Source of the DNA: Pomphorhynchus laevis
Taxonomy: Eukaryota > Acanthocephala > Palaeacanthocephala > Echinorhynchida > Pomphorhynchidae
Assembly (NCBI GenBank): GCA_012934845.2
Contig: WNNJ02000749.1
Coordinates: 36,729-100,728, forward strand
Direction: 5' to 3'
Length of the DNA: 64,000 bases
The notes under the pieces were generated by a model. It had not been told where the DNA came from and ran no database searches. It worked only from the letters and a program-made list of their open reading frames with translations. This document shows, in pieces, positions 35,195-46,329 of the stretch (the stretch's first letter is position 1; each line of letters begins with the position of its first letter). Position numbers and translations under genes: made by a program.

Positions 35195-36265
35195 AGTGAT
35201 CACTTTCTCCTATTAGAGGATTATGTGATAGGTCACATATCTGACCATCTCTTTGAGAAAATACAAGATCTAGTATAAAACGTACTCTATCAGTGCCAAA
35301 TCTAGTAGGAGCATGAATGAGTAATTGATTACCAAGAACTCCCATTGATTCTTATCCTCACTAAAACAGTTACCAATAATACTGTTGCCATCTTGATCAA
35401 TCAACAGGGTTAGTCGATTAAAATTACCAACTAAGATAAACGAGTGACCACGCATACTACAAGCTCTAGTTAAAATATGCATCAGCTGATCATCTAAAAT
35501 TGCTGATAAGTCCATTGCTTTTTTACAGAAGGGACTTGCTTTTTCACTAGTCCCTTCTCCATTTGAATATCTCACAATATTGCTAATAACGTTCCTACCC
35601 TGAACATAGAGTGCTAATCCACCACCCCTCTTAGGAGGGCATATATCCTAGCGTAACTATTGATAACCTGGAATAGATACTAAGTTATCAAGAATGACAT
35701 CGTGTAACAAAGTCTCAGAAATAGCCAACACGTCTGTATAGGTAGAATGAGTCCAAACTCTAACATCATCAAGATTCGAAATTAAACTACGAGTATTTGT
35801 GTATCCAATGATAGGAGCACGTTGAGACGTGCTACCCAGAGAATGCAAATCAGCATTCGGAATCAAACAATTGAAGCAAATGAGATCGCCCTCGTTACGA
35901 GTGGACGCCAACGCACAAGCGGCCTTTTAGGACAACTCGAAAATCCCGAATAACTAGGTTATCTTCTCCCTCCAAAATGCGACGATTCAACTCAATCCTA
36001 GCTTCCCTCATCATGCTTCTTTCCTCCATCGAATAATCAGGACGGATACGAACTTTATCACCACGCAATTTGTTCGAAACAGACATCACGAATCCAGCCT
36101 GTTCATTAGTTTCAAATACCACCCTCAACAACCTCGGGAAATTCAACTGCTTACCTAAACGATATAGAACAAGCAACTTAATTTGTCCAACATAGTCGCA
36201 GCTCTCGCCTAAGAAAATAATTTTTAACCAGTCAAAACGGCCTTTTTTGTCAAAGCCTTGTATAT
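35195..36265 (-). mobile_element. LINE family F (CR1-like) fragment
   Basis: Minus strand. ORF1 C-part at about 36200-35900: KLLVLYRLGKQLNFPRLLRV, then GEDNLVIRDFRVV. The endonuclease follows in another frame: IIGYTNTRSLISNLDDVRVW, VLAISETLLHD, and further down SFILVGNFNRL. The order ORF1 C-part then endonuclease is the same as in families B, E and G. The endonuclease breaks off near 35195 and no reverse transcriptase is present. It adjoins the 3' end of a PLE on the same strand. Confidence 0.65.
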
Positions 36266-36299
36266 AATAATAAAAAGCTCCTTGGAGCTTTTTCAATCT

Positions 36300-38440
36300 T
36301 TAACAAAAAAATAATACAGTTGATTACAAGCACCATAATTTTGGATCTTTAAAATTGTGATCAGGGTTACAGCCGAGTTCAAACTCCGTATGTAACATCC
36401 CGATCAAAGTTTATTCTTTATGTAATTGGTAATTGCTCATTATCATTATTTATGCCGCTATGCACAATTGTGCAATTTATCGAAATTCCAATGAAATCGA
36501 AATTCCCATGCTCCATGCAGTGACGAATTGCTTCTTCGGTAATGTTGGATGAACGATGATGTGACCTACGAATATTCATTCGTCTTACCAAACTTAAACT
36601 GGTTTGACCGACGTACTGTTTCTTACACAACGTGCATGTTCCAAAATAAAACATGTGTTGTTTTACAGCATGTTTTACTTGACAATTTGACGAAGCCGCT
36701 AGTCACAGAGCTGCGTATTACTGAACCGCATTGAATGACAATACATGTTTTACACATTTTATCTTTGCAAGGCTGATTAGGGCGAGTGAATGAGTTGGTG
36801 CATTATTGAGGTTTTTGATTTTCGTACCAAAGCGAAAACGAACATTGACGGATTTCGCGACAAGGCCGCCACGAATGTCTTTTATAATATCATTTATTTC
36901 ATGCTTTATTTTATCCAAGCTTGGATGAAATGGGAGAATCGACATATTTTCATTTTGGTTGATTCTATTTGGATTTCCGACATAAGCATCTCCCGGCGAA
37001 ATAGCTCTCGTATACTTTTAAACTGGATCTCAATCATGGCGAATTTGTATCCTCGTTTCATAAGCTGCTCTTTTTACAGTTCTAATTGTTTTTCAAAGTC
37101 TCATGTTTTCGAGCAAATACGTTTCATTCGCAGCGCTTCGTTGTATAGTATGTTCCGCTTTATAGACTGATGGTGACAACTGTTTGCATGCACATACAGA
37201 GGAACCTACTCAGATTTTCGTTAATTCGTAGTTTCATAAGAACATGATTCACGATTGATTGTCACGTTGACGAAGTCAACATTGTTTTCGCTTTGTACAA
37301 AGGTAAGATTCAAACCATCCATGACGACGGCTGATTGTATAAATGACTTGAGTACATCTTGAGATACAGTTTAAATAATGATATATCGTCAATGCAGCGA
37401 CAATAACATACAGATTTCACTTAAGTGTGATTCAACCACTTTCTTTCCATTTCTGCCATATATATAGTTGCGTATGTAGGGGGCATAACCGTGCCCATAG
37501 CAGTACCGGACTTTTAATGAAAGGTCTGTCCATGAAAGTTCAAAAAGTTGTTGGTTAGAACAACCTTGGTTGATGCTAAGATAAAAATATATCACTTCGT
37601 TTCATATCCTGCTCGTTGAATTGCTTTATTGATCGCTTTAAAACCTTCACTATGTGGAATGCGAGTATACAGCGATTCTACATCCGCAGTAACTAGTACT
37701 GCTTCTCTAGGGAACGATGATTTGTGACTTTCAAATTTCCTCAGAAAATTAAGTGTACTGCATATGTACGACGGAATATCGTCTAGCAGTTTTTGAGTTC
37801 TAGATGCAAATATCCTGATAATAACTTGGTAGGCGTACGGATACAACTCACTATATGACGACCCACAAACAGGCGTTGTCTTTCATGAATTTTGGGAAGT
37901 ATATAAAAGTTACCCAATTTTTCTATTTTCGGTCTAATTTCATCAGCCACAATCGGTGAGATTGCTTGATTACTCAAGTATTCGTCGAATGGATCATTTA
38001 CACTTTGTCATACGTACATATTTTCTGTAGGTACGTTTCCATATGTTACTGTGCCACTCAATTGTCTAAATGCTTCATTATCGTAGTCAGTAACGGACCA
38101 AACAACGGCCTGAGGATCCTTATATGCTTTTCGTATTATGATATCTTGAAATTCTCGTAAGGTTCGGATGCATGCATTCATGTCTTTTGTTAGGTAAGGT
38201 CGATACGTGAAAGTCCATTAAGCGCAGTTTTTATCGATAAACGATCAATGACTATTGGTGGCATCATAAAATTTAGTTCCATTGCTAAAACATTGCTTTC
38301 GTTTTCACTCAAAATTATGGCATCCGAGCACTCAATTTTGTAATCGTCCAAATTCTTTGAGAGAAAAGTTTGCACACTTCCTAGGCGCTCTTCGGCTGAC
38401 ATAGGATTTTATGTTGCGAAATGATTCTATTAAGATTTGG
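36300..38440 (-). mobile_element. Penelope-like element with GIY-YIG endonuclease, broken
   Basis: Minus strand order: N-terminal part (38402-38190), reverse transcriptase with NFYILPKIHERQ (about 37900), VTADVESLYTRIP (motif A, about 37670) and CIDDIS (motif C, about 37390), a thumb/linker (36945-36718), and a C-terminal GIY-YIG domain (YFGTCTLCKKQYVGQTSLSL, 36654-36418). This is the standard layout of endonuclease-bearing PLEs, relatives of telomerase reverse transcriptase. The element is broken by a handful of frame disruptions, and its 5' end cannot be set. 36300-36417 is probably its 3' end. Confidence 0.8.
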
Positions 38441-38687
38441 ACATTTAGTCGAGTGAGTATGCGAACTTTAATTTTACAACAATCATAAATATCTTGATCG
38501 AATTCCTCCCTATGAGTTTCGTATGCCTTCCTATAGAATAACCGTAAAAGTGAAACTAGGCGATAACTACAGTCACACTGAATTTGTCTCTATTTCTGCA
38601 AGACAAACGACGACATATCAGGAGGAACGAGTTCGTGGTTAACATCAAGATGCTTGCTAATTCGAAGAGACTTGAGAATTATCCTTA
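38441..38687. other. Unassigned spacer
   Basis: I see no gene or clear repeat here. It may be the decayed 5' end of the PLE at 36300-38440. Confidence 0.4.
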
Positions 38688-38940
38688 TTGCAACAATATG
38701 TAATGATATTGGCTTTCTTCAAAATCATGTAAATAATTCAATAGATACATATTTTAAACTATGTATATTGCAAATATACATAGTTTAATATATACTATGT
38801 ATATTGCTAACATATACTTGTATATATTCATATACAAATATGAATTATCTATATTGCAACAATATGTAATGATATTGGCTTTCTTCAAAATCATTTAAAT
38901 AATTTAATAGATACATATTTTAAACTAGGTTATTATAAAG
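38688..38940 (+). repeat. Two partial tails of the endonuclease-less PLE
   Basis: ATTGCAACAATATGTAATGA occurs near 38688 and again near 38853. Each is followed by sequence encoding CNDIGFLQNH and matching the PLE tail at 40610-40700. Between them is a self-complementary TATACATAGTTTAA-type stretch. They are tandem fragments of the same family as 1-660. Confidence 0.7.
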
Positions 38941-39265
38941 TAGGTTCAATAATGGGATTATAAGATGCGAAGTCAGGTGTTGATGCGAGGGAAACATCTA
39001 AAACAGCATTGGTCTGAGTGGTCGTGTGTGATACAGAAGTCGAGGAGCAGGATAACTGTAGTAGTCGTACTGATGTACAAACACCGCATGTGAACTATTT
39101 ACGTTTATACACTAAGTGGTCGGATATTTTAACACGAACAAGTATCCATACATCACAATCTTTGAAATCACATCCGACTTCATAACTGGTATAACCATCA
39201 TTGCATTCCGATGTGGAAGATTCTTGATCAGGAACAGGGATCTGAGATCGCGCTTTTTTAGGCAT
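38941..39265 (-). pseudogene. LINE ORF1 N-terminal fragment with Cys motifs
   Basis: An ATG at 39265 on the minus strand opens MPKKARSQIPVPDQESSTSE. It continues with CDFKDCDVW, one in-frame stop and FTCGVC, then a Ser/Thr-rich stretch. The C..C.VW...FTCGVC pattern resembles the PHD-like N-terminus of CR1-type ORF1 (compare CSMADCPVW...FLWGFC in LINE G). It is an isolated fragment. Confidence 0.5.
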
Positions 39266-39311
39266 GACCTTTTATCGATAGATTGAGCTCAATCCGCGAG
39301 CGTAGCGAGCG

Positions 39312-39490
39312 GAACTGACAGGAATAATCTGGAACTGACAGGAATAATCTGGAACTGACAGGAATAATCTGGAACTGACAAAAATAATCTGGAACTGACA
39401 AAAATAATCTGGAACTGACAGGAATAATCTGGAACTGGACAGGAATAATCTGGAACTGACAGGAAAAATCTGGAACTGACAGAAAAAATT
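39312..39490. repeat. 20-bp minisatellite (about 9 copies)
   Basis: Units of GGAACTGACAGGAATAATCT repeat head to tail. Variants have AAAAATAATCT or one extra G. There are no spacers. The array sits between a LINE ORF1 fragment and the AT-rich 5' side of a PLE. Confidence 0.95.
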
Positions 39491-39599
39491 GTAAATGAAA
39501 AAAATTTAAATAAAAATAAATTTTAAATGAAATTATAAATATAAATTAAATGAAATTTTAAATATAAATTTTAAATGAAAATCCAACATATGAGCATAT

Positions 39600-40803
39600 G
39601 CAGCATATAAAAGCAGTGAGTTAAGTTTAGAAACAATTATTACAAGTCACAATTCAATATTGAATAAAAAGGGTATAAAGGTTAAATCAGATAATAAAAC
39701 TATACCTATATTATATTGGAATCCAAAATTACATAAAAATCCAATAAAACCTAGGTTCATATGTAGTGCGTTTAAATGTACATTAAAACAACTTTCTGTC
39801 TATATGAATAAAATACTTAAAGTAATTAAAGCATACTTTAAAAAATTTCGCAAGGTAATCGAAATTAATACTGGTATAAAACACTATTTCAGTATTAATT
39901 CTACAAAAGAATTTTTAGAACAGACAAAAGGAATAAATTTTCAGAATATAAATACATACGATTTTAGTACGCTTTATACAAATCTAGATTTAGTAGATAT
40001 TAAAGAAGCGTTAGTAAAATTAATTAACCTTATATTCGGAAAAAGATATACATATATATGTTATAATAATTATAACGCCTATCTAACAAAAATTAAACCA
40101 TCAAGTAAATATAAATATATGGATAAAATTGAATTAATAGAATCCTTAAATATTTTGATAAATCAAAATTATTTAAGAGTAGGGACATCTATATTTAGAC
40201 AAGTAAAAGGTGTTCCAATGGGTGGTAATAGTAGCCCAATTATAGCTGACTTGTTTTTAAGCTTTATAGAATATGAATTTGTTCATAACTGTGTAAAAAC
40301 TAAATCTAAACTATATAAATATATGAAATATATGTTTCGATACATTGATGATATATGTGTATTTAATTCTAATAATTTTTATTCAATTAGTGAACAAATT
40401 TATCCAGAAAGCCTTATTCTTAACAAAACCAATATTAATGATAAAAAAGGTATATATCTAGATATGAAAATTAAATTAACATTAACTAAAACTACTATTA
40501 ATTAATATCGTAAAGATGGCACATTTAAATTTACAAGAAACATATTTTTGCATGAGCATTCATGCATACCATATAATATAAAATATGATACATTAAATAA
40601 TGAAATTTTAAGAATTGCAACAATATGTAACGATATTGGCTTTCTTCAAAATCATTAAAATAATTTAATAGATACATATTTTGAACTAGGTTACTATAAA
40701 AATACGATCAAGCAGAAAATAGTGAAATATATAAATCAACACAATAATATAAAGAATAAATTTAAACTCTCAAGTGGCAAATTTTTATGGATGGATAATA
40801 AAT
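39600..40803 (+). mobile_element. Penelope-like reverse transcriptase without GIY-YIG domain
   Basis: The frame from 39660 encodes ILYWNPKLHKNPIKPRFICS, then NTYDFSTLYTNLDL (motif A), QVKGVPMGGNSSPIIADLFL (motif B) and FRYIDDICVFN (motif C). After a small number of breaks the same reading continues through NEILRIATICNDIGF to a terminal SGKFLWMDNK and stop at about 40803. The YW.PKLHK.P..RFI signature marks a PLE subgroup I recall from cnidarians and other invertebrates. No endonuclease follows. The 5' end is missing. The 3' tail (40804-40975) carries the same inverted repeat and CTGATGA motif as 1-660. Confidence 0.8.
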
Positions 40804-41908
40804 AATATACTTTGTATTAGAATAAGATACTAGATAGTTGTATCAGAGGAAATACATCATTAGCATGTATTTGTTTCCCACTGCTATGTTGGGTAGAGGA
40901 GTTAGGGGCCGAAACCTGATAGCATAGCAGTTCCTCCTGATGACCTCTAATCCTTTTTCTGATACATAGTTTGTTATCTATTAGTCAATTCATAAAAATT
41001 GAATTTTATTTTCAATTTTAGATTATAATTCATATTGATATAAATTATATAAAATCTTATAACAACTATTTATTATTAATTAATTTTTTATTTAACTATT
41101 TAACTTTTATTTTGCATTATTTTTATGTAGACTCAGTTAGCTTATTTAATTTACTTGTTCTGTAATGCGATTCACCGTTTCGCTGTTCTTATCTTTGGTT
41201 GGTCATGCTTGTAATAATACAGAAATTTGAAAGCATATTTTTTAGACTCAATTAGCTTATTCACTGTTTACGTAAAAAATGCTTCCTTCCTTTTTGTATA
41301 AGATAAAGGAATGCTTTTTTTCAGCTAGGACATGAACGTTGTGTGTACGCTACTAAGCGTTTAATATATAAAGATATCATCATTAAAACATTTATTTGTG
41401 TCTTCCCTACTTCTTGTTCTGGCACGTATAAATAACACAACTTAATTCCCAGAAGTCTAGTTCTTTTTGTGCAGGAACGTCGCTGAGCATTTAAAGCAGG
41501 ACAAGTGACAAATGCATGCCAATTACACGCTTACAAGTCCACTAATAAAAAAACAGCAAAGGTCATAATGTGTCTTCAATATTCCCACTAACGACAGTGT
41601 ATTTCATGCAGTCAAGGGTGCCATGCTCTAAAGAATGAGTTACTGCCCCGTCACTAGCATTGTCTGATCTATATATTGACATCACGCATTTATTGCTCGC
41701 GCTAATGTTAATGACGTTGAACCAACATATTGTCTCCCCGCATCCTCACACGAGCCAACATAAACTACGCATCCCGTTTTACAATTAACTTTTTAAAGAA
41801 CACTAGATAACCAATTACATTTTAGATTAACTATTCTCTTAGAGGTCGTCATTATCTTACATGTAGCTCATCGCTTATTGTTACATTTGCTATTACGTGA
41901 ATTAAGAT
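40640..41908. repeat. Duplicated block, right copy
   Basis: This corresponds to about 330-1590 at a constant offset near 40316, with only a few differences seen. It includes the PLE tail and the GIY-YIG remnant (-, about 41563-41784). At 41899-41908 it reads GAATTAAGAT once and passes directly into LINE B, giving the empty site of LINE A copy 1. Confidence 0.88.
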
Positions 41909-43255
41909 GCATTATTATAATTATTATACATTTAACAACATACGAGCATTAGCTCAAATAGCTGGCTCACAATAATTTCGTAAATAAATTAATTAGTTAT
42001 TAAAATAAGGAAATGCAACACGAAACATTGCTTTATCCATACGTAGTCTTCTTTTAAAAGCATTAAGTAAACTGCATCCAACGGTGTTTGCATTAAGGTT
42101 GTTCCAAAGCTCAACAATTCTTCTATCAAATTGCATCGCGCCCAATTTCTGTACCGTTTCTTCGAATAATTATAGAATGACCGCGAAGAACATTTGAACC
42201 ACGTAATTGAACACTACTCCGAAGAGGGTGATAGGGACGTTGGAATAAATGCCAAACAAAGCACATATCCATGTACGGACGGGTCTATGTGACGGTCTCA
42301 ATTCTAAACGATCTCAGTCTGTCTTCATAAGCCAGCGACGCCAACGCTGGTGCTAGCTTTGTTGCCCTGCGAAGTACCCTTTCTGATTTCTTATGTTCAT
42401 GCACAGTACGTGGGTATACAACCAGAGCTGCATATAAAAGTCTACTCAATACATGTGTTAAAATCAGAGGCCGAAGAGCAGTCGGATTAAGCGAACAAAC
42501 GCGCGTCGAATCATACCTAACGCCAGCGAATAGACTTTAGCTGGCGTTATCAAATTGTCAAGGTCCAACTCAAGAAACGTTTCAGAGTAAGTGTTCAGCA
42601 CACTAGATTCCATACAAAAAGTTTTATTTTCATTTGCGGGCTCTACTGAAGTGCAATAGTGTGCCGCAAACTCAATGTTGAACGTAACTCAGAATCGAAC
42701 CAAGGAGAATCTTTTCGACGTGTCCTGCTTTTAAGTGGATAGAATAAAATAAGTAGCGACTCTAAGGTTCTCTGAAAATAATTCCACGCGCCGTGTACTC
42801 TAACAACAGCGGGATCTGGCCAGTAAGCTGTTGAAAGTATTGGCTAAATTGCATCTGTGTTGGTTTTAAAAGCATTAACCACTTGATTTTCACGCGGATC
42901 TCGAGTTTCTTCTTGAAACATTAACCTAACGATCACTATGCAATGATTAGATATACCGATTGGGGCATCATGACGGATAGCGTTAATAATCTACTGTTCG
43001 AAGATAAAGATACATCCAATAGAGATCTACTGTCACTAGCAAAACGAGAGCAATTTTGGACATGCTGAGTTAAACCACAATAGATGATGCACTCCAGAAG
43101 GTCATAGGATGCATGGTCACAAGTAGGAAAAGCCGTATACGAATTCCAATCAACCGGAGGCATATTCAAGTCACCAAGTATTAAAACATTGGAGGTACCT
43201 TTAGAATAAAGTTCTACTTCCCCAATCAGTTTATCGGTGGCGGCCAAGGGTGAAC
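41909..43255 (-). mobile_element. LINE family B, copy 2, 3' half with internal deletion
   Basis: 41909-42516 matches 5468-6080 (3' end of ORF2) at roughly 95 percent. After about 10 unmatched bases, 42527-43255 matches 10930-11662 almost perfectly and includes SNVLILGDLNMPPVDWNSY. The intervening reverse transcriptase, about 1 kb in copy 1, is deleted. The 3' end of the element therefore joins its endonuclease directly and the copy is dead. Confidence 0.85.
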
Positions 43256-44415
43256 ATCTAATAGAGATCTACTGTCTATTATACGAAGATCTATTATACT
43301 AAAAATCAATTATACGAAGAAAACCGAAGCAATGACTTATACTATCTGAAAGGTTTATTACTCCATGCTGTTGAATCCGTTTTCGGATTGAAACCCTTTG
43401 TACTTTCTATCTAATCAGTGTACTTAACAGTCTCACAACATTTTGTTCTCGGTCTGTTGCATTTTCTACATTCATGATTCGATTTTACATAATGTTGCGA
43501 AATAATCTAGATTTTATTTGATAATCTTGATAATTTATATGCTATCTGATATATTATTTTGACTTTTTTGATGTGGCTTATCTAATCTGTTTCTGATATG
43601 ATTAATATTTTTATCGAAATGTATTTGTAATTTATGAATTCCTTTTGTCATGCTTTATCAATTGATCTGAAAAAATCAATTATACGAAGAAAACCGAAGC
43701 AATGACTTATACTATCTGAAAGGTTTATTACTCCATGCTGTTGAATCCGTTTTCGGATTGAAACCCTTTGTACTTTCTATCTAATCAGTGTACTTAACAG
43801 TCTCACAACATTTTGTTCTCGGTCTGTTGCATTTTCTACATTCATGATTCGATTTTACATAATGTTGCGAAATAATCTAGATTTTATTTGATAATCTTGA
43901 TAATTTATATGCTATCTGATATATTATTTTGACTTTTTTGATGTGGCTTATCTAATCTGTTTCTGATATGATTAATATTTTTATCGAAATGTATTTGTAA
44001 TTTATGAATTCCTTTTGTCATGCTTTATCAATTGATCTGAAAAAATCTATTATACGAAGAAAACCAAAGCAATGACTTATACTATCTGCAAGGTTTATTA
44101 CTCCATGTTGTTGAATCCGTTTTCGGATTGAAACCGTTTGTACTTTCTATCTAATCAGTGTACTTAACAGTCTCACAACATTTTGTTCTCGGTCTGTTGC
44201 ATTTTCTACATTCATGATTCGATTTTACATAATGTTGCGAAATAATCTAGATTTTATTTGATAATCTTGATAATTTATTTGCTATCTGATATATTATTTT
44301 GACTTTTTCGCTGTGGCCTATCTAATATGTTTCTGATATGATTAATACTTTTATCGAAATGTATTGGTAATTTATGAATTCCTTTTGTCATGCTTTATCA
44401 ATTGTCATGCTTTAT
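43256..44415. repeat. Satellite array 2 inside LINE B, flanked by 81-bp direct repeats
   Basis: The landmark GAAGAAAACC recurs at 43316, 43686 and 44056, period 370, giving about three units. The array splits the LINE B endonuclease after LVPGVVYRSPL...SNVLIL. LINE B sequence of 81 bp (43175-43255) is repeated on the other side (44416-44496) with about one difference. The array's left junction is identical to that of array 1. Confidence 0.9.
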
Positions 44416-45890
44416 CAAGTATTAAAACATTGGAGGTACCTTTAGAATAAAGTTCTACTTCCCCAATCAGTTTATCTGTGGCGGCCAAGGGTGAACGATA
44501 TACTACCCCCGGAACAAGCGGAGCGGTATGTATGAATTTTACCCGACACCACAAACTTTCGACTTTATCAGAAGTAGAAGTGCTAAGAACAGTTACTTTC
44601 ACGTCGTTGCTCACATAAAGAATAACACCTCCACCTCTTCCACTTTTACGATCACTGCGGAAAACCAGATAACCAGGGATGAAGACTTCATTATCAACAA
44701 TATCACCATATAGCCATGATTCTGTGATAGCAAGTAATTTAGGACGAATTAACTGAACTCTATATCTCAGTTCATCTATCTTCGATATAAGACTGCAAAC
44801 ATTACAATGGAGTATTTCACAATGCCCCAACATACCTCTGGGAGTATTCCTATCACCCCTTACACATCCTAATAACCCGGACGCTAAACCATTTAGACTC
44901 TGATAGGCAGAGTAGACGAGCCCGTTTCGATTACAGAATGCACGCGAGGTGACATGACTAGTGGGCTCCAACTCAGCCGGGTGCGTCGCTTCACAATCTG
45001 AAAATTTTTCACAAAGAGATTTGTTTCTCTTTAGCAACACGAGATACTAGTTCCTCTTTAACCTTCGATAATTTTTTTCGTTCTGATACATCAAGATCTT
45101 TCAGCAGTCGAATATTAGACCCTTTGAGACGGAACGAGTTTCGCAACATTAAGGTAGCATGAAGTTGGTTATGGAAGACATCTTTTAGTCGTCGGGGTTT
45201 ATTATTTAAAGCATTACGCTTACCTGGGCGGAAAAGAGCGACAAGTTTAACTTTTTGGACTGTGTCAATGTCACAGGAGCCAAGTACATGTGCCAGAATA
45301 GACCTTAAACTCTGAATGTCGTCATTAAGTCGTGCTTGCGCATTCTCGAAGATAGACTCGGGCACATTAGCTATAATATCTGAGCATCCTCTATTATATA
45401 TACGCTTATTTGAGATCACCCTATCAAGACCATAACAGGACACAGCTGATTGTGTATCTGTACATGCACGTAAGCTGGGTATTTGAGTATCCGTTTTAAC
45501 AATATTCCGCAAGCTAGATAAGTCTGTCTGGGTATGTAAATCGTGAGACTCTAAAGAACTTGATGGTGACATCAAGGTGACGTGTGCGTTGCCCAAGGAA
45601 ACGCACTGACTATCTTTATTTAAGATAGTACGAAATGTCGCATTGTGAGCATTCGACATCTTCGGTGTATTATTTTGTGAAATCGCTTCATCAGACAGAA
45701 TATATTTCAAGACTTCGTCATACGGTCTTGACACTGAATTCGGAGTTGAATAGGAAGAACGCAAATATCCCCACTTCCAAATACGGGATGTTACAGGTCC
45801 ATCGCTGTCGACATGAGCGCCAGTTGTTCGAGTTCGGTTGTCAATATGTAAAGCAATATCGGGAGAAGGACGATCAACGACAACGCAGGT
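44416..45890 (-). mobile_element. LINE family B, copy 2, 5' half (ORF1 and endonuclease)
   Basis: Minus strand. 45764-45009 encodes ORF1: DDIQSLRSILAHVLGSCDI, KVKLVALFRPGKRNALNN and SNIRLLKDLDVSERKKL. 45040-44405 encodes the endonuclease: EILHCNVCSLISKIDEL, LLAITESWLYGD, RGGGVILYVS, VPGVVYRSPLAATDKL. The frame ends in the satellite. ORF1 and endonuclease frames overlap near 45009-45040, with a shift. Coding sequence upstream continues as far as about 45890 (HVDSDGPVTSRIWKWGYL). Confidence 0.8.
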
Positions 45891-45893
45891 ATT

Positions 45894-46250
45894 TCAACGA
45901 TAGATACAAAGTGATAAAAAAATGCCTATAAAGTTTTTATAAATGCACTCAGTATATTCGATAGCCGTTGAAATCGTATGAAAATCAGTTCTGGTAGGAT
46001 TATATTTCGCTATTATTCCTTTTAACAACGAATTGAGTGAAAGTCGTATAGTTTCAACGATAAAGTGGGAAGGTATGATCATTTTGACACGTTCCTGTAT
46101 TTTTGAGTTGGTATTTAAAATATCTTGCCTGTTTAAACTTCGTCCCCTATTAATCTGGGTTTCAATAAACTTTCTCTTATAACCTCGATTTTCAAATTCC
46201 ATAAGCATTCTTTGGATATGTTTTTCAATATCAGATTATTATCATGTAGA
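45894..46250 (-). mobile_element. PLE fragment (thumb/linker)
   Basis: The 104-codon minus-strand frame reads LMEFENRGYKRKFIE and later RVKMIIPSHFIVETIRLSLN. This matches the part between reverse transcriptase and GIY-YIG domain of PLEs. No other part of the element is present. Confidence 0.5.
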
Positions 46251-46329
46251 CAACTTTACGAGCATAGCTAAGAGTTGCTGATAAATCGATAGTCAAAATA
46301 AAAGGAAAAGGGAAAAACAAAAACAAATC

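Noticed and set aside
39312-39490. Regular 20-bp repeats that might suggest a CRISPR array
   Set aside because: The units are head to tail without spacers and the setting is animal nuclear DNA. It is a minisatellite.
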